Source: UBA5018 sp044375975 (GTDB taxonomy: Bacteria; Cyanobacteriota; Cyanobacteriia; PCC-6307; Cyanobiaceae). Taken from it: DNA of 48,390 bases. The stretch covers positions 1-48,390 of the forward strand of contig JBILLQ010000018.1 in NCBI GenBank assembly GCA_044375975.1. Reading direction: 5' to 3'. A program made the position numbers and the translations under genes. The notes below the pieces were generated by a model. It saw nothing but the letters and a program-made list of their open reading frames with translations. It was not told the origin of the DNA and made no database searches. Below, piece after piece: positions 41,258 to 48,390 of this stretch; the stretch's first letter is position 1, and each line of letters begins with the position of its first letter.

Positions 41258-42963
41258 GAGCTGGGGGGGGCGACTGGGTTGCGCTGGCCCGTTTGCTCGC
41301 CAGGCCTTGCATCAGTCTGCTGTTTGCCGGCCTGCTGCCTCTGCTGTCGCCGCCATCACCCGCCGCTGCCGCTCAGCAGCTGCGGCTGCAGCTGGATGGT
41401 TTGCAATTGCCGATCGATCTGCCCGAGTTGGAGGCCTGGAGCCGCAATCCCGCCGCTGCCAAGGGGGAGCTGGCGATCTGGCTCAACCTGCTGGAGCCCA
41501 GCAGTCGCCTAGGCCTAAGACGGCTGTTGAACGCACCAGTGATTCGCGATCGCAGCTTTGGTAGCCAATTGCTGGGCAGTTGGAGCGGAGATCAGATGCT
41601 CAAGCAGTTGGCTGAGCTGCTCGCCTGTGGCGAGGGTTGCAACACCGATCGCCTTGTGCTCACCACCCTGAAGCGGCTGCTGCAAAGCCAAACCAGTGTT
41701 TCCAGTATCGAGCTGCTGCGCGCCTTGCCGGTGGAGCGGCTCACTCTGGATCTAGATGATCTGTTGGCTTTAGCCTCCCAGTGGCGGCAACAATTGCAAG
41801 CCCAACGCCAGGGTTTCCAGCGCCTCCAGAGCCTGGCGCTACCGCTGCGCCAATACCGACCCCCCCTGCTACCGGCCGATGCAGCCCTGCTGCCCAGGCG
41901 GTTGCAACTGCCGGTAGCCCATCGCAAAGCACCACTGCCGCTGGAGCTTTGGCCCAGTGCCAATCCACAGGTGGGGCCCTGGCTGCTGCTGATGCCGGGC
42001 CTTGGCGGTGATCCAGAACAGCTCAATTGGCTGGCGGCCGCTCTGGCGGAGCAGGGCTGGCCGGTGGTGCTGCTGGAACATCCAGGTAGCGACTCTGCCG
42101 CCATCCAGGACTCCTTCGCGGGCAAAAGGCCTTTTCCAGGAGCCGAGAGTTTGCGGGATCGGCTGGCCGATGTCGAGGCGGTGCTGGCGGCCCAGCGCCA
42201 AGGTGCTCTCGGCGAGCTGGGGCCCGGCCGGGCTGGCAGCCAGGGGGTTGTGCTGATGGGCCATTCCCTGGGGGGTCTGGTGGCGCTGATGGCCGCTGGC
42301 ATGCCGCCAGAACCGGGCCTGGCAAGCCGCTGTGGCCGCGCCCTGAATCACTTACCTGTGATCAACATCTCCAGACTGTTGCAGTGCCAAATCCCCCAGC
42401 TGCCAGCGCCTGGCGTGGCTAGCGGGGCTCCGCCAGGAGAGCCCCCTGGCTTGCCTGCAGCTGCCACTGCCACTGCCACTGCTAGCAAAGTAGCCGCTGT
42501 TCCGCTGGCGCGTCCAGCGGTAATCGCGGTGGTTGTTTACAACAGTTTTGGCAGTTTGCTGTGGCCCAACGCTGGCCTTGCCCCCCTCAAGCTGCCGGTG
42601 TTGATGGTGGGGGGCAGCCTGGATCTGATCACTCCGCCTATTGTTGAAAAGTTGCCTGCCTTCCTGCATAGCGCCCATGGCCGCAGCCGTCTGGTGCTAG
42701 TGCAGGGGGCCAGTCACTTTTCGCCGGTGCGCCTGGCCCGCGATGGTAAGGCCCTGTTTCGGCTAGGGGATCAATTGGTGGGAATTGAACCGTTAAGGGT
42801 GCAGAGTCTGCTGCTGAATATCACCAGCGAATTCCTTTTTAGCCTGGCACAGCCCCTGCTTTTGTCACCCCAACTCAGGCAGCAGCAGGGCATCAGCGCC
42901 TATGTGCTCGATCGCCAGCAGGCCCAGCTCTGGTGGCGCCGCCTCAATAAGCCATGGCCCTAA
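41233..42963 (+). CDS. Secreted alpha/beta hydrolase with N-terminal DUF1400 domain
   Basis: A protein of up to 576 residues. A hydrophobic segment (ISLLFAGLLPLLSPPSPAAAA, core LLFAGLLPLLS) looks like a Sec signal peptide ending near AAA-QQ. The next 110 residues match DUF1400 of cyanobacterial hydrolases (LQLDGLQLPIDLPELEAWSR). The hydrolase part has PWLLLMPGLGGDPEQL, the nucleophile elbow VLMGHSLGGLVAL (S345), an acidic residue in VGGSLDLITPP and the His in VQGASHFSPVRL. The region between has a Thr/Ala repeat (ATATATAS). The GTG start at 41233 overlaps the divergent MFS gene; a later start (for example TTG near 41293) is possible. Confidence 0.8.
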   Translation: MPVSLAESRAGGGDWVALARLLARPCISLLFAGLLPLLSPPSPAAAAQQLRLQLDGLQLPIDLPELEAWSRNPAAAKGELAIWLNLLEPSSRLGLRRLLNAPVIRDRSFGSQLLGSWSGDQMLKQLAELLACGEGCNTDRLVLTTLKRLLQSQTSVSSIELLRALPVERLTLDLDDLLALASQWRQQLQAQRQGFQRLQSLALPLRQYRPPLLPADAALLPRRLQLPVAHRKAPLPLELWPSANPQVGPWLLLMPGLGGDPEQLNWLAAALAEQGWPVVLLEHPGSDSAAIQDSFAGKRPFPGAESLRDRLADVEAVLAAQRQGALGELGPGRAGSQGVVLMGHSLGGLVALMAAGMPPEPGLASRCGRALNHLPVINISRLLQCQIPQLPAPGVASGAPPGEPPGLPAAATATATASKVAAVPLARPAVIAVVVYNSFGSLLWPNAGLAPLKLPVLMVGGSLDLITPPIVEKLPAFLHSAHGRSRLVLVQGASHFSPVRLARDGKALFRLGDQLVGIEPLRVQSLLLNITSEFLFSLAQPLLLSPQLRQQQGISAYVLDRQQAQLWWRRLNKPWP

Positions 42964-43048
42964 ACACACTCGGGAAAAACCGTCATTGCGGCGAACCTGA
43001 CCCCGTCTCGATCGCTCTCCCCGCTCCTGTCCCGATCTCCATATCTTT

Positions 43049-44083
43049 TTAGTCGTAGCTCACTCGTGGATCAATTATGGCCACCAGCAGGTCAACACTT
43101 ACGGTTACCAGTACAACCAAGCTGGAGATCACCACCACAATCCCCTGGACCAGGGGGTAATCTCGCTGGCCGATTGCCTCCTGCAGCCGGAAGGCGATTC
43201 CCGGCCAGGAGTAGGTAACCTCAATTAGCAGGGCGCCGCCAATCAGCGAAGCCACTGTAATGCCGGTGATCGTGAGCACAGGCAGCAGGGCATTGGGCAG
43301 GGCATGGCGCAATACCACCCGTGTTTCGCTAAGGCCACGGCTGCGGGCCGCTTCTACATAATCGGAACCCAGGGCCCGGTGGAGGTTTAGGCGTAGGGCA
43401 TTGGCAAAAATGCCACTCAGTAGCAGCGCCAGGGTGCCAGCTGGCAAGATCAGGTGTCTTATTGTTCCGCCAAGCTGCTGCCATTGGCCGCTGCGCAGGC
43501 CCTCCAGCAGGCTGTCGAATAGATAGAAACCACTGCCTTTGGGCGGCATCAGGGTGGCCGGAAAGCGCCCGCCAACCGGTAGCCAGCCCAGCCAGACGGC
43601 AAATAGCAACTGCATCGCCATTGCAGCCCAAAAAGGTGGCAGGGCGTAGGTGCCGATGCCATACAGCCTGCCAGCCATATCGAGGCGCCCCTCTGGCCTG
43701 GCGATGCCGCTGAAACCCACCGCCAGTCCCACCACGGCCGCCAGGATTAAGGCCACTGATCCCAGCTCAAGGCTGGCGGGCAGGCTGTCGCGAATCACCT
43801 CCAACACCGGCTCTTGGTTGGTGAGGGAACTGCCCAGATCGCCGCTCAATAATTGCCAGAGGTAGTGGCCGTATTGCTCGAGCAACGGCCGATTCAGGCC
43901 CAGCTGCACCCGTAGGGCCTCCCGGGCCGCTGCCGGTGCCCGGGTGCCCAGCAGGGCATCGATCGGATCTCCCGGTGCCAGGCGCAGGAGCAGAAAAACC
44001 AAGCTGGCGATCAGCCACAGCATCAGGGGCGCCAGGGCCACTCGCGTCGCTAAGTAGCGCAGCAGGGCGCGGTGACGGCTCAT
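43049..44083 (-). CDS. Peptide-type ABC transporter permease, DppB/OppB family
   Basis: A 344-residue inner-membrane permease. The N-terminal helix and the segment FLLLRLAPGDPIDALLG are typical of DppB/OppB proteins. The EAA loop region appears as YVEAARSRGLSETRVVLRHALPNALLPVLTI. About six membrane segments are seen. It overlaps the stop of the binding-protein gene by 4 bp (atga), so the two form an operon. The second permease and the ATPases usual for this importer class are not next to it, because the convergent hydrolase gene follows. Confidence 0.93.
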   Translation of the reverse strand: MSRHRALLRYLATRVALAPLMLWLIASLVFLLLRLAPGDPIDALLGTRAPAAAREALRVQLGLNRPLLEQYGHYLWQLLSGDLGSSLTNQEPVLEVIRDSLPASLELGSVALILAAVVGLAVGFSGIARPEGRLDMAGRLYGIGTYALPPFWAAMAMQLLFAVWLGWLPVGGRFPATLMPPKGSGFYLFDSLLEGLRSGQWQQLGGTIRHLILPAGTLALLLSGIFANALRLNLHRALGSDYVEAARSRGLSETRVVLRHALPNALLPVLTITGITVASLIGGALLIEVTYSWPGIAFRLQEAIGQRDYPLVQGIVVVISSLVVLVTVSVDLLVAIIDPRVSYD

Positions 44084-45705
44084 CGCTGGCTACCGGTGGC
44101 AAGGGGAAGGTGTAGCTCCTGCAGCAGCAACCGGCCAGAACCGTCGTACTGGGGGCGGCTGAGCGGCGGCCGGGCCCAGGCCCTGGGGGACACCAGCCAC
44201 AGAGGAATGTAGGGCGTGGCTGCGGCCACCTCACTTTGTAATTGAGCTAACTGGCCCTGGCGCGCCGGCCCCTGCAGCGCCGCACTCAGTCGCAGCTTTG
44301 CCTCCAGGCCCGGGGCCGTCCAGAAACTGCCGCTGGCGGCACTGGCCCCCTTCAGGCAGCGCTGGTCTTGGGCTTGGTCGCAGCTCAGCAGCGGGGTGAG
44401 GTAATTGTCGGCATCGGGGAAATCGCCCATCCAATCCAGCAGGATCAGCGCAAATGCCCCATCGCCCAGCTGCCTGTAGGCGGTGGTGGCTTCCAAGCCA
44501 TTGAGCTCCAGCCGCACGCAATCACCCAGGTCTTGGCGCAATTGGGCCTGCCAGGTGAGCGCAAACAGGCGGTCTGTGGGGATGTTGGTGCGGAAGGTGA
44601 GCGGCAGGCTGAGCACCTTGCCGCCACAGAAGCCCGCCTGGCGGTAGAGCTGCCTTGCCCGTTTTGGGTTGTAGCTGGGCCAGGCTTTGGCAGCCGCCCC
44701 CGCCAGGCTGGGGGGCACCAGTGTGAACAGGGGATCCCGCAGGCCCAGGCTCACCCTGCGGCTGATCAGCTCTCGATCCAGGCTCAGTGCCAGGGCCTGG
44801 CGTAGACGCCAATCCACCAGGGGCGGCTGGTCCGAGAGCAGGGTCAGATAGCCAATCTCCAGGGCTGGTCCCACCCCCTCCCGCAAACCGCCGCTGCTGG
44901 CCTGGCGGTGCAGGGCGGCCTGCTGGTCGATCTCGAGGCTGGTGGATAGCAGTACATCCACCTCGCCGCTCTGCAGGGCACCAAACAGGGCGGTGGAATT
45001 GCTCAGCGCCACCAGATCCAAACCGCTGTTGGCCGGTTTGCGACCCCAGTAGCCCTGAAAGGGCTCCAGCCGTTGCTGCTGGGGATTGAAGCTGGTCAGG
45101 CGATAGGGCCCGGTGCCGACAAAGCCGTTGTTCAGCAGCTTTTTGGCGTAGGCGCGGTAGGCCCTCGGCGACACCGGCGTCAGGTTGATGGCGCTGAGCA
45201 GCTGGGGCAGGGCGCTATAGGGCTGCTTGAGCCGCAGTTCGATCTCATGGCTGCCGGTGGCGCGCACATCGGCGACCCGATCCCCCAGCAGGTAGCTGAG
45301 CTTGCCGATGGCCAGGAACCGCTTCAGGCTGAACACCATGGCGGCCGCATTGAAGGGGGTGCCGTCGTGGAAGCGCACGCCCCGCCGCAATTGCAGCCTG
45401 GCCCGCAGCCGATCGCTCGATAGCCGGGGCAGCCCGCTGGCCAGCCGCGGTTCCAACTGCCCTTTTGGGTTGATCGCGTAGAGGGGATCGCCGATGGCGC
45501 TGAGTAGCTGCATTGCCCCCACCGTGTAGGCGCCGGCGGGATCGACGCTGTCGATGCGGCTCTTGCTGGCCACCACCAGGTGGCCGACGGCCCGGGGCGG
45601 TGGGCCCAGGAGGCCGCAGCCGCCGAGCAGGGGTGTCAGGCTTAGGGCCGTCAAGCCGATCACCCTGGCGGCAGCCCGGTATGGCAGCACTGAAGGGGCT
45701 TCCAC
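44080..45705 (-). CDS. ABC transporter substrate-binding lipoprotein, family 5 (peptide/nickel type)
   Basis: A 541-residue extracytoplasmic protein with a lipoprotein signal. The lipobox is LLGGC with C29. The mature part carries family 5 patterns: GHLVVASKSRIDSVDPAGAYT, GDPLYAINPKGQLEPRLASG, RRGVRFHDGTPFNAAAMVFSLKRF, NNGFVGTGPYRLTSF, and WQAQLRQDLGDCVRLELNGLE. It would bind peptides or a related ligand and deliver it to the adjoining permease. Confidence 0.93.
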   Translation of the reverse strand: MEAPSVLPYRAAARVIGLTALSLTPLLGGCGLLGPPPRAVGHLVVASKSRIDSVDPAGAYTVGAMQLLSAIGDPLYAINPKGQLEPRLASGLPRLSSDRLRARLQLRRGVRFHDGTPFNAAAMVFSLKRFLAIGKLSYLLGDRVADVRATGSHEIELRLKQPYSALPQLLSAINLTPVSPRAYRAYAKKLLNNGFVGTGPYRLTSFNPQQQRLEPFQGYWGRKPANSGLDLVALSNSTALFGALQSGEVDVLLSTSLEIDQQAALHRQASSGGLREGVGPALEIGYLTLLSDQPPLVDWRLRQALALSLDRELISRRVSLGLRDPLFTLVPPSLAGAAAKAWPSYNPKRARQLYRQAGFCGGKVLSLPLTFRTNIPTDRLFALTWQAQLRQDLGDCVRLELNGLEATTAYRQLGDGAFALILLDWMGDFPDADNYLTPLLSCDQAQDQRCLKGASAASGSFWTAPGLEAKLRLSAALQGPARQGQLAQLQSEVAAATPYIPLWLVSPRAWARPPLSRPQYDGSGRLLLQELHLPLATGSQR

Positions 45706-45726
45706 TAAGGAACCCTATTCAAAGAC

Positions 45727-45951
45727 TCAGTCCAGGCGAACAGGGCGGTGATTCACCTTGGTGACCACCTGTTGCAGCGACATTTCAAATACTTGGGAAC
45801 CCTCGCGAGTCAAGGGCCAGGGGCGCAGCCAACAGCGGTCGTGGGAGGCATCGACGCCAATGACTTGGTATACCTGCTCGTCGTCGGCGATGCGGATGCA
45901 ATCGCCCTGGCAGAGCAAAGCTGTGGATGTGCTGGGAATGGCTGTGGTCAT
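45727..45951 (-). CDS. Small conserved cyanobacterial protein, function unknown
   Basis: A 74-residue protein: the core LCQGDCIRIADDEQVYQVIGVDASHDRCWLRPWPL reads like a compact SH3-like beta barrel. It is followed by VFEMSLQQVVTKVNHRPVRL. I know similar short proteins in picocyanobacteria but no function. It lies 21 bp upstream of the binding-protein gene on the same strand, so it may be part of that transcription unit. Confidence 0.65.
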   Translation of the reverse strand: MTTAIPSTSTALLCQGDCIRIADDEQVYQVIGVDASHDRCWLRPWPLTREGSQVFEMSLQQVVTKVNHRPVRLD

Positions 45952-46394
45952 AAATGGGGTTGGTTGAGGGTCATGCTGCGGGGGTTTACAGGGCTTAACT
46001 GTTCGTCACGATACAAAAGTGGCAGCGGTGAGCGGACAGAGACCTGAGCGGTGATTGCAAAAGAGATCCATTGCGACAGCCACCGATTTCAGTAGTGCCT
46101 TTGCAGCAGGCCCTGGGATGGTTGGAGAAGGCTGGAAGGCGTTGATGTCTCCGGGGGCAGATTTGGGGGTGGGTAAGGACCTCTTAAGAATTTCTTCCAA
46201 TCTGCCCCAACCCCTCCTTTTTAGCCAGAGGCAACTAGGTGGGAGGTTGATTTTCGTGATCGTTTGCTGACCCACTGGCCATCCAGCTCAGCTGGCGGGC
46301 TGCCCCGCTCCTGGCCGCCAGGCTCCAAACCGCAATAGCGGTAGGGCCTGGGCGGCGCCCGGGGGCCAGCTGCCCCCTCGGAAGGGAATTCGGC
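45952..46394. other. 443-bp gene-free region with a long imperfect hairpin
   Basis: No supported gene. ggggcagatttgg (46154-46166) pairs with ccaatctgcccc (46197-46208) with one bulged base, closing a loop of about 30 bases. A T-run (ctccttttta) follows about ten bases later. This may be an sRNA terminator or a terminator for an unannotated plus-strand transcript. Confidence 0.4.
46154..46222 (+). terminator. Candidate plus-strand hairpin followed by a T-run
   Basis: A 12-bp stem with one bulge, a loop of about 30 bases and a ccttttt run downstream. The stem is strong, but the loop is long for a standard intrinsic terminator. A short RNA ending here is possible. Confidence 0.3.
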
Positions 46395-47756
46395 TTAAAG
46401 GGTGCGCAGGCAGGCGGCTACTGCGGCCACCTCCTCCAGGGCTGCTATTTCCGTGAGCGCCGCCCGGAAGCGAGCTTCCGACACCTCATGGGTGATCACC
46501 ACGATTTCGGCGTCGGCTGGCGCCAGCCCCTGCAGGCCAGCGCCTAAGGCACCGCCGGCCTGCTCGAACTGCATGATCGATTGGATCGATACCCCCGCTT
46601 CCCCGAAGCAGGTGCCGATCTTGCCAATCACGCCCGGTTGGTCGCTGGTCTGCAGCCGTACATAGTTGCGGTGACTGGTGAAGCTGCTATCCACCAGGCG
46701 GCAGGGCCGCCAGCTGGTCGCCGCCAGCAGCGGATCCAGCGGCGCCTGGAGCTGGTTTCCGCTCACGTGTCGGATGCCGGCGATGTTGAGGATGTCGGCC
46801 ACCACGGCGGAGGCGGTGGGCCCGGCACCGGCGCCAGGTCCGTAGAACATCACCTGTCCCACTGGATCTCCCTCCACCAGGATGGCGTTGTTGACGCCGT
46901 GCACCCCCGCCAGAGGATGCTGCTTGGGCAGCAGGGTGGGATGAACCCTCACGTCCAGCAGTTGGCAGTCGCCGCCCTCCTGGTTTGCGGCGCCGAGGTG
47001 CTGGGCAACGGCCAGCAGCTTCACCACATAGCCCAGTTGGGCCGCATAGGCCACATCGCGGGCGTCCAGGCGATCGATCCCCTCGGTGGGAATGGCGGCC
47101 CGCTCGATCGGCCCGCCGTAGGCCAGGCCACTGAGGATGGCAATCTTGTCCGCCGCGTCGCCTCCCTGCACGTCGGCGGCCGGGTCGGCCTCCGCGTAGC
47201 CGAGACGCTGGGCGTCGGCGAGCACCTCGGCGTAGGCGGCTCCCTCCGCAGCCATGCGGCTGAGGATGTAATTGGTGGTGCCGTTGATGATGCCGCTCAC
47301 CCGCTGGATGCGGTTTGCCCCCAGGGACTGCTTCAGCGGTTCGATGATCGGGATGCCGCCGCCCACCGCCGCTTCGATCAACACATAGACCCCCTTGGCG
47401 GCGGCGGCGGCGGCGGCGGCGATCTCCTGGCCGTAGCGGGCGATCACGGCCTTGTTGGCGGTGACCACGGGCTTGCCGGCGGCAATGGCCCTGAGGATCA
47501 AGCTGCGGGCGGGCTCCAGCCCCCCCATCACCTCCACCACGATGTCCACCGCCGGGTCGTCCACCACGGCGTTGGCATCGGTGCACAGCAGTTCGGCGGG
47601 CAGCTCCAGAGCTCGCGGCCGATTGAGATCGCGCACAGCGACCCGCCGCAACTCCAGTTCGCCCACCAGGGGATGGCGGCCGCTGGGGCTGGCCAGAATG
47701 CCGGCAACGCCTGCCCCCACCGTGCCGAGGCCGAGCAAGCCGATGCCGATGGTCAT
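46395..47756 (-). CDS. hom: Homoserine dehydrogenase
   Basis: Hom reduces aspartate semialdehyde to homoserine, feeding threonine and methionine. The 453-residue protein starts MTIGIGLLGLGTVGAGV (Rossmann NAD(P) site). It has VVEVMGGLEPARSLI, VVTANKAVIARYG, the catalytic-domain segment EAAVGGGIPIIEPLK, SGIINGTTNYILSRM, EADPAADVQGGDAADKI and a C-terminal ACT domain (VRLQTSDQPGVIGKIGTCFGEAGVSI) for feedback control. A polyalanine run (IAAAAAAAAKG) encoded by seven gcg-type triplets near 47400-47420 is a small expansion. The DUF39 gene at 17121 would use the same aspartate semialdehyde pool if it makes homocysteine. Confidence 0.97.
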   Translation of the reverse strand: MTIGIGLLGLGTVGAGVAGILASPSGRHPLVGELELRRVAVRDLNRPRALELPAELLCTDANAVVDDPAVDIVVEVMGGLEPARSLILRAIAAGKPVVTANKAVIARYGQEIAAAAAAAAKGVYVLIEAAVGGGIPIIEPLKQSLGANRIQRVSGIINGTTNYILSRMAAEGAAYAEVLADAQRLGYAEADPAADVQGGDAADKIAILSGLAYGGPIERAAIPTEGIDRLDARDVAYAAQLGYVVKLLAVAQHLGAANQEGGDCQLLDVRVHPTLLPKQHPLAGVHGVNNAILVEGDPVGQVMFYGPGAGAGPTASAVVADILNIAGIRHVSGNQLQAPLDPLLAATSWRPCRLVDSSFTSHRNYVRLQTSDQPGVIGKIGTCFGEAGVSIQSIMQFEQAGGALGAGLQGLAPADAEIVVITHEVSEARFRAALTEIAALEEVAAVAACLRTL

Positions 47757-47790
47757 GCGCTGGGAATAGCTGGGTCTTTGATCCTATAAA

Positions 47791-48261
47791 TCATGCCGCC
47801 AGGGTCAGGGCCTGGGCCTGCATCAGCTTGAGGATGTTCAGGAAGCCATTGGCCCGCGAGGGGGTGAGGCTGGCCTGCAGGCCCGTGGCGGCGATGAAGC
47901 TGGGATCGATGGCGATCACCCGCTCCGGGCTCAGCCCTTCCAGCCCCTCGATCAGCAGGGCCAGCAGTCCCTTGGTGATCGCCGCATCCGCATCGCCCCG
48001 CCAGTGGAGCTTGTCTCCCAGCAGCTGGCCCACCACGTAGACATTCGAGACGCAGCCCTTCACCTTGAAGGCCTCCTGGCGGAACTCTGCGGGCAGGGGC
48101 TCCAGTTTCTTGGCCAACCAGAGCACGTACTCATAGCGACGTTTGGGATCGGTGCTGCTGGCCAGGCGCGCCACGATTTGATCCAGGCTGGCACTGCCAC
48201 TACCAGTGCCCCTAGCACTGCTATTGCCACTGGTCATCGTTGACTGCTCATCGCTCACCAT
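47791..48261 (-). CDS. sufE: SufE-family sulfur acceptor
   Basis: SufE receives persulfide sulfur from cysteine desulfurase SufS for Fe-S cluster assembly. The 156-residue protein has the family core: KRRYEYVLWLAKKLEPLP, the active-site Cys in FKVKGCVSNVYV (C70), then DADAAITKGLLALLIEGLEGLSPE and GFLNILKLMQAQA. The first 24 residues (Ser/Gly rich) are probably variable; an ATG at 48237 (MTSGNSS) is an alternative start. It is on the same strand as hom, which follows after about 35 bp, so the two may be cotranscribed. Confidence 0.94.
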   Translation of the reverse strand: MVSDEQSTMTSGNSSARGTGSGSASLDQIVARLASSTDPKRRYEYVLWLAKKLEPLPAEFRQEAFKVKGCVSNVYVVGQLLGDKLHWRGDADAAITKGLLALLIEGLEGLSPERVIAIDPSFIAATGLQASLTPSRANGFLNILKLMQAQALTLAA

Positions 48262-48390
48262 TCAACTTCCTGATCAGCAAGAAAGCTCCGCACGCCCTGG
48301 CAGCACCACCGCCCAGCCCTTAAAGTAGTACAGGTGATCTATGGCAGATTGGTCAGGTGCCCCAGAGCAGAGTCCAGTACCAGGAGGGGT
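48262..48390. other. Upstream region of sufE, right edge of the window
   Basis: The last 129 bases hold the presumed promoter of sufE. No ORF or distinctive motif is evident. Confidence 0.4.

Noticed and set aside
46581..47789. 402-residue plus-strand ORF
   Set aside because: It is antisense to homoserine dehydrogenase, with Gly/His-rich composition typical of GC-rich shadow frames.

Overview
The window looks like a chromosomal segment of a GC-rich unicellular picocyanobacterium (Synechococcus/Cyanobium type). Three things support this. It carries a bicyclic-carotenoid lycopene cyclase, a CAAD-domain membrane protein, a TIGR03792-type protein and a CIA30 protein. It has the guaB3 - Yfr1 - trxA arrangement typical of cyanobacteria. 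Most genes are GC-rich and closely packed.

Layout. 1-0.66 kb: decayed IS5-family transposase on the minus strand. 0.9-1.4 kb: small membrane protein with a tetrapeptide repeat. 1.7-12.3 kb: folD, a 7TM-HD phosphohydrolase, an ATP-grasp (PGM1-like) ligase, a small coiled-coil membrane protein, a lone sugar-type ABC permease, leuA, a NYN-domain protein and a GH57 branching enzyme. 12.6-20.9 kb: lycopene cyclase, gyrA, a DUF39/HcyBio protein, a CAAD protein, guaB3, the Yfr1 sRNA and trxA. 20.9-21.7 kb: gene-free, holding a short IS-end-flanked remnant. 21.7-25.2 kb: gnd, pgl, CIA30 and a conserved unknown. 25.3-32.5 kb: peroxiredoxin, VanX-like dipeptidase, RRM RNA-binding protein with its terminator, a mini J-protein, a short SepF-like protein, DUF429, aroB and DUF427. 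32.8-36.7 kb: an AT-rich island with two uncharacterised proteins and a DyP-type peroxidase. 36.9-40.0 kb: ispF, a TIGR03792 protein, a methyltransferase, larB and a small protein. 40.0-48.3 kb: MFS transporter, DUF1400 hydrolase, peptide-type ABC permease and binding protein, a small unknown, homoserine dehydrogenase and SufE.

Most of the window is housekeeping: C1/folate, leucine, aspartate-family and shikimate amino-acid pathways, oxidative pentose phosphate (gnd-pgl), isoprenoid/carotenoid synthesis (ispF, crtL) and redox (trxA, peroxiredoxin). The best candidate for an undescribed system is the AT-rich three-gene island at 32817-36651. Its two companion proteins share a motif pattern with each other and lie directly upstream of a DyP peroxidase with an unusually long insertion.

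A second striking feature is the number of short tandem repeats, with periods of 12-20 bp and a different sequence at every site. They occur in intergenic DNA, across a stop codon and in frame inside several genes. No tRNA, rRNA or CRISPR was seen. All family assignments come from reading motifs, without database searches.
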